This document shows, one piece after another, positions 59,323-64,000 of a stretch of DNA of 64,000 nucleotides. Source of the stretch: Haloactinospora alba (lineage in GTDB: Bacteria; Actinomycetota; Actinomycetes; Streptosporangiales; Streptosporangiaceae); NCBI RefSeq assembly GCF_006717075.1, contig NZ_VFQC01000002.1:248001-312000 (forward strand), written 5' to 3'. The notes beneath the pieces are model-generated. The model made no database searches and was not told where the DNA came from. It worked only from the letters and a program-made list of their open reading frames with translations. Both the position numbers and the translations under genes were made by a program. Positions within the stretch are counted from its first letter, which is position 1, and each line of letters begins with the position of its first letter.

Positions 59323-59639
59323 GGCCGGCGGGCCGCGGACCAGGAGGCGGCACGCGTAGGGCCGATCGCTGGGACGAGCGCAGCGTACGCGCACTGTCCC
59401 GGCCACGGAGACCGAACCTCCAGCAACCCGAGACATTCGGCAGCCACGGTCCCGGTCCGAGGTGCTCGGCCGCGCCGGGGCCGGTCGGCAGGCCGGGAGC
59501 GGCGGCGCATTGGTCTCACACAGCGCAATTCGGTAACGATGAGCCGTCGGGCCGTTCGATGTTGGAGGGTCCAGGACCCGTAACGCGAACCCCACGAAAA
59601 ACAGGTGACAGCACGGCACACCCCAGTCAGAGTGCCCCT
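59323..59639. other. Intergenic region without a supported gene
   Basis: These 317 bases between the F420-type oxidoreductase and the nucleotidyltransferase contain no coding frame with a ribosome binding site. The last 100 bases should hold the promoter of the nucleotidyltransferase gene. Confidence 0.4.
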
Positions 59640-60446
59640 ATGGACGATCGGGGACTCGCCGGGGACGGGAGCATCGCCCGGGAGGGCGCTCTGGACAGCG
59701 TGCCTGCAGTGTTCGCACCTGTCGTCACCGCCGCCCAGGCTCATATCGCCGCCGCGCTCGCCAGCGACCGGCTCCACAGTGTCTATCTCTACGGCAGCGT
59801 TCCCCGCGGCAGCGCGATACCCGGAGTCTCCGACCTCGATATGCTGATCGCTCTCCGCGACGAGCCCACCGACGCCGATCTTGCGACCGTGAGGGCGATC
59901 GAGGCCGACCTCGATCGCGACTTCCCCCAGATCCGCGGGGCCGGGATCCTGCTGGACAGCACGCGATCTCTGCTCAGCGAACGCGAGCGCCACGACGACG
60001 GCTTTTTCGTCGCGTGCCTATGCACGCCGCTGCTCGGCGAAGACCTCGCCCGGTACCTGCCGCGTTATCGTCCGACCAGTCGGCTCGCCCGCGACACCAA
60101 CGGCGACCTTGCTGCCATGCTCGTCCGTTGGAGCGCGCGCGCCGCCGGATCCACCACCGCCAGAGAACGGACCGCGCTGACCCGCACCCTTGCCCGGCGC
60201 ATCGTCCGCACGGGATTCACCCTGATCATGCCCGCCTGGGGCGGCTGGACCAGCGACCTCTACCGCTCGGCGGCCCTGTTCGGTCACTACTACCCGGGGC
60301 GTTCGCGACAGATGCAGATCACCGCCGCCACCGCCCGCACTCCCACCACCGATCCCGAGGTGATCAGTATGCTCATCGATGACCTGGGGCCTTGGCTTGC
60401 CGCTGAATACACCGCAGTGCACGGCGAGAAGATGTCTCACCCATAG
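59640..60446 (+). CDS. Nucleotidyltransferase-domain protein
   Basis: This 268-residue protein has a MNT/Pol-beta-type core: HSVYLYGSVPRGSAIPGVSD followed by LDMLIAL, which gives the GS-x-xRG and DxD metal-binding motifs. A helical C-terminal domain of about 150 residues follows. It resembles stand-alone nucleotidyltransferases that adenylylate antibiotics, proteins or tRNA. The ATG at 59640 lacks a strong ribosome binding site. It lies near a tRNA gene and an att-like repeat, so it may belong to a former integrated element. Confidence 0.8.
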   Translation: MDDRGLAGDGSIAREGALDSVPAVFAPVVTAAQAHIAAALASDRLHSVYLYGSVPRGSAIPGVSDLDMLIALRDEPTDADLATVRAIEADLDRDFPQIRGAGILLDSTRSLLSERERHDDGFFVACLCTPLLGEDLARYLPRYRPTSRLARDTNGDLAAMLVRWSARAAGSTTARERTALTRTLARRIVRTGFTLIMPAWGGWTSDLYRSAALFGHYYPGRSRQMQITAATARTPTTDPEVISMLIDDLGPWLAAEYTAVHGEKMSHP

Positions 60447-60572
60447 TTCGGCCGCGCACCTCAACGGTTGATCCTGAGAAGGGCCCGCATGATGCCGGCT
60501 GGCGTCGCCCTCGTCCGGCTGGAAGGCTCAGCCGCCCCGGTGCGGGTCCGGATCACCTCCCGAACAAGCGAA

Positions 60573-60630
60573 AAGCCGGTCGCCGATCGCCATGTGCAGC
60601 AAATGTGCAACAGCAACCGGTGACCGGCTT
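60573..60630. repeat. Hairpin enclosing 11-base direct repeats near tRNA-Ser(CGA)
   Basis: AAGCCGGTC (60573-60581) and GACCGGCTT (60622-60630) are perfect complements. Between them ATGTGCAGCAA and ATGTGCAACAG are direct repeats with an 11-base period (60592-60613). The site is 50 bases beyond the 3' end of a tRNA-Ser gene, where integrative elements of actinobacteria attach; such repeats resemble integrase arm sites. It could instead be a terminator for the convergent genes. Confidence 0.45.
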
Positions 60631-60679
60631 CGATCGCTCATTCAGTCGGCCGCTTACCTGCGCAAACTCCGACTCAAAG

Positions 60680-60764
60680 CGGTGGAGGTGGGATTCGAAC
60701 CCACGGAAGGTTGCCCTTCACTCGCTTTCGAGGCGAGCGCCCTCGGCCGCTAGGCGACTCCACC
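60680..60764 (-). tRNA. tRNA-Ser (anticodon CGA)
   Basis: On the minus strand the acceptor GGTGGAG (5' end at 60764) pairs with CTCCACC (to 60681), discriminator G at 60680. The anticodon stem CTCGC/GCGAG encloses CTCGAAA, giving anticodon CGA. The long variable arm fits a serine tRNA. CCA is not encoded. tadA starts just upstream on the same strand. Confidence 0.97.
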
Positions 60765-60774
60765 GGGGGCCACT

Positions 60775-61784
<1,010 letters not shown>

Positions 61785-61828
61785 CGTCGGCTCTCCCGTC
61801 CTCTCTACGGCAGCTCCGGCAGTGATCC

Positions 61829-62341
61829 TTACCCGAGACCGTCAACGGCACGCTGGAACGCTTGGCCGAAACCCAACCGTTCGGAGATACTCGCCAGGAT
61901 CTCGTCCGGATACAGCTCGAGGTCACCCGCCAGAGCGCCCAGTTCCATCTCGTCCAGACCGAGGTCGGCGACGATCGAGAGCTCACCGGCCGGCAGCACC
62001 TGGTCCAGGTCCTCATCATCCGGAACGTCGATGTCCAGGTACTCCAGGAGTTCCCGCGCCACCTGCCACTCCACGGAGGCGGTGACGTCGGAGAGGAAGA
62101 GGCTCACGTCGTCGCCGTAGACCCGGGCGATGATGAAGAAGTCGTCTCCCACCGCCACCATTCCCAGCGCGCCGCTGATGCTGGGCTGCTGGCGCAGCGC
62201 GTGCAGAAGCCCCTTGAAGTCCTGGGTCAGTGCCACGGGAAGCAGGTCCACATCCCAGTGGTCCTCCTCCCGATAGGCGACAGCGACGAAATCGCCGTCA
62301 GCGGGTGCGCCGTCGCTCCGTTCGAGTCCCGTCATCGTCAC
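61829..62341 (-). CDS. Second tRNA adenosine deaminase-associated-like protein (paralogue)
   Basis: This 170-residue acidic protein follows the same plan as its downstream neighbour: VAVAYREEDHWDVDLLPVAL, DDFFIIARVYGDDVSLFLSD, VTASVEWQVARELLEYLDID and a C-terminal LGLDEMELGALAGDLELYPD. The shared VFLSD/LFLSD element and length show a tandem duplication. It is 44 bases upstream of the first copy and likely co-transcribed with tadA. It has diverged more from the family. Confidence 0.82.
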   Translation of the reverse strand: MTMTGLERSDGAPADGDFVAVAYREEDHWDVDLLPVALTQDFKGLLHALRQQPSISGALGMVAVGDDFFIIARVYGDDVSLFLSDVTASVEWQVARELLEYLDIDVPDDEDLDQVLPAGELSIVADLGLDEMELGALAGDLELYPDEILASISERLGFGQAFQRAVDGLG

Positions 62342-62587
62342 TCCACCCGAGGGTCGACCCGAACAGGGTCGCAGATTGTGTTGGGCAGCGTCATCGTAAC
62401 CGTCGTTTCCGCCGCCCCGTCACCCGCGATACCTGGGGCGGGTCCGGAAGTGCCGGGGAACGGGCGGCCGGAACCCGAGGCTTCGGACCGGGCGGCCGAA
62501 CGCGCGGGCCCCACTCTCCGTCCGCAGCGCGGTTAGACTCGCAACGGCCCGCATCCCCTGGTTTGCCCAGCTCGTTCGGAGTACGCC

Positions 62588-63241
62588 ATGGATACCCTCG
62601 TTGTCGATCACCCGCTCGTCGCGCACAAACTCACCACGCTGCGCGATACCCACACCGACTCCCCCACCTTCCGGAAACTCACCGACGAACTCGTCACCCT
62701 ACTCGCCTACGAGGCCACACGGGATGTGCGAGTGGCTGAAGTCACAGTGCAAACGCCGCTGGTACCGGCGACCGGTTTCCAGCTCACCCGTCCCCGGCCG
62801 CTGGTGGTGCCCATCCTGCGCGCCGGGTTGGGGATGCTCGACGGCATGACCCGGATGCTGCCCACCGCCGAGATCGGCTTCCTGGGCATGGCCCGGGACG
62901 AGCAGACCCTGCAGCCGGCCACGTACGCCGACCGGCTGCCGCAGGACCTGTCCGGGCGGCAGTGCTACGTGCTGGACCCGATGCTCGCCACCGGCGGGAC
63001 CCTGGCTGCCGCGCTGACGCTGCTCGTGGAGCGGGGAGCCGACCACATCACCGCGATATGCCTGCTCGCCGCGCCCGAGGGGGTCTCCTCCGTCGAGGAG
63101 AAGCTCGCCCGCAGCCTGGGAGAGGAGCACACCGCGACGCTGCGTGTGGTCACGGCGGCGATGGACGAGCGCCTCGACGAGAACGGGTTCATCGTTCCCG
63201 GTCTTGGGGACGCCGGCGACCGGCTGTACGGGTGCCTCTGA
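62588..63241 (+). CDS. upp: Uracil phosphoribosyltransferase
   Basis: This 217-residue type I PRTase has [20 protein letters not shown] at its start, [20 protein letters not shown], and the PRPP loop [20 protein letters not shown]. It ends [20 protein letters not shown], which binds uracil. It makes UMP from uracil and PRPP. It is divergent from the tadA operon. Confidence 0.96.
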   Translation: MDTLVVDHPLVAHKLTTLRDTHTDSPTFRKLTDELVTLLAYEATRDVRVAEVTVQTPLVPATGFQLTRPRPLVVPILRAGLGMLDGMTRMLPTAEIGFLGMARDEQTLQPATYADRLPQDLSGRQCYVLDPMLATGGTLAAALTLLVERGADHITAICLLAAPEGVSSVEEKLARSLGEEHTATLRVVTAAMDERLDENGFIVPGLGDAGDRLYGCL

Positions 63242-63611
63242 CCCCCGGGACACACGTTTCCACCAGCAAAAACGGATTTCCTTCCCATCTTTCACGATTC
63301 TTCGTGAATGGAAGTCCACAATTGGGGAACCAGGGAAGCATGCGACTTATGGTGGTGGATGCTCCCCCTCACCTCCGGATATCGGATGGCGACACGGTTT
63401 GCATAACCTGAATTCATCCCGAGATGGCGATGTGACACGGAGGTGCGACCATGGTCCGGAGTTGGCCCCGGTCAACGGTCTCTTTCTGGCCGCTCACCGC
63501 ATGACGTCGATCGCCTCCCAACCGAACCCGAACGGCCTGTTGGCCCACGCGACAGCCACCGGCACGGCAGTTGCGCATGGCGCTAGCACTCACCCTTCCC
63601 CGAGGAGTGAC
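63242..63611. other. Intergenic region with a dyad TTCACGA-TTCT-TCGTGAA
   Basis: These 370 bases hold no supported gene. A perfect 7-base inverted repeat with a 4-base spacer lies at 63291-63308, about 50 bases after upp; it could be an operator or a short terminator. The second half is comparatively AT-rich near 63400 and probably carries the promoter of the next gene. Confidence 0.45.
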
Positions 63612-63836
63612 ATGCCTGAACAGACCGAGACCGCGCCCCACGACGAGGCACCGATCGTGAACCGGCTCCACGCCGAGTTCTCCCACGTGCACGTACCGGC
63701 CACGGTGTCCAGATGCGTGGAGGCCGCCCACCACGGGGCGTTGGAGGTCACCGGAGAAGCGCGCCCTGACCTGGTGGAGCGTATCGCCCGCCAGCATCTG
63801 CAGGTGCTGGCGATGGCGTTCGCGGAACGCGGCTGA
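63612..63836 (+). CDS. Small three-helix-bundle protein
   Basis: This 74-residue protein after GAGGAGTGAC reads IVNRLHAEFSHVHVPATVSR, CVEAAHHGALEVTGEARPDL, VERIARQHLQVLAMAF. It matches the three-helix dimerisation domain found alone or fused to arsenate-reductase-like phosphatases in actinobacteria. No catalytic residues are visible. Its ATG at 63612 is well supported by the ribosome binding site; the longer upstream frame is rejected. Confidence 0.75.
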   Translation: MPEQTETAPHDEAPIVNRLHAEFSHVHVPATVSRCVEAAHHGALEVTGEARPDLVERIARQHLQVLAMAFAERG

Positions 63837-63977
63837 CCCGCACCGGAAGGTGACCGGAACCACACCTCCGCAGCAGGAACAGCCACGCCGATGACGCCAA
63901 TCTGCCTTTACGGGGGCGATTGTCGGTGTAACAATTAGCGTGGGTCAGTGGGTCAGGAGTCTTCGTGGGAGTTGGTC

Positions 63978-64000
63978 ATGGCGAAGTTGAAACAATGGGG
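63978..64000 (+). CDS. Possible start of a gene running off the window
   Basis: An ATG at 63978 with GGGAG seven bases upstream opens a frame reading MAKLKQW up to the end of the window. Only seven codons are visible, so neither family nor reality of the gene can be confirmed. Confidence 0.35.

Overview
This is a 64-kb window of high-GC actinobacterial chromosome. The organism is probably a member of the Nocardiopsaceae or a close relative. The evidence is a mycothiol-type DinB enzyme, an F420/PPOX-type oxidoreductase, XRE(DUF5753)/DUF397 pairs, many GTG and TTG starts, and the actinobacterial neighbourhoods of tadA with its associated proteins and of asd-lysC-recR-ybaB-dnaX. The genus is an inference and no rRNA is present.

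Layout. Positions 1-22,460 are a regulator-rich peripheral-metabolism region: a partial AraC regulator, a DinB protein, an amino-acid racemase, an ECF sigma factor with a CU044_5270 partner, a MarR/MFS pair, an ECF42 sigma factor with its DGPF partner, a TetR/FMN-reductase/VOC/MFS set, a GAF-SpoIIE-HATPase signalling protein, a methyltransferase, a cytokinin-dehydrogenase-like oxidase, an orphan NarL-type kinase, an L,D-transpeptidase and a PAP2 protein. Positions 21,781-26,327 hold a GntR regulator, a 25-bp palindrome and a three-gene 2-oxoacid dehydrogenase operon (E1 alpha, E1 beta, E2) with a terminator.

Positions 28,500-36,100 are accessory DNA: a frameshifted phage-type membrane gene, an eight-repeat type I-E-like CRISPR array without cas genes, a compact operon of tiny translationally coupled genes, an XRE/DUF397 pair, a PIMT-like methyltransferase with a zinc-ribbon partner, and a complete IS3-family element. 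Positions 37,605-42,014 and 56,169-58,382 are core housekeeping (asd, lysC, recR, ybaB; dnaX). A second accessory block of about 14 kb (42,129-55,991) separates ybaB from dnaX. It carries MerR/old-yellow-enzyme, MFS, ABC/TetR and PhoD genes, and a second copy of the small-gene module again beside a 378-residue PIMT-like methyltransferase. Its right edge is a truncated YCII gene. The end of the window holds the SRP RNA, two tRNA-Ser genes, tadA with two tandem associated proteins, upp and a small three-helix protein.

The most unusual feature is the duplicated module: a membrane-anchored protein with a CPACGA motif, a MerR/BldC-like helix-turn-helix protein and a small helical protein, start-stop coupled, next to a PIMT-like methyltransferase. 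The two copies sit in different contexts 23 kb apart. Many regulators have visible dyad operators in their own promoter regions. Several genes carry single-base losses at G/C runs, which are either pseudogenes or assembly errors.
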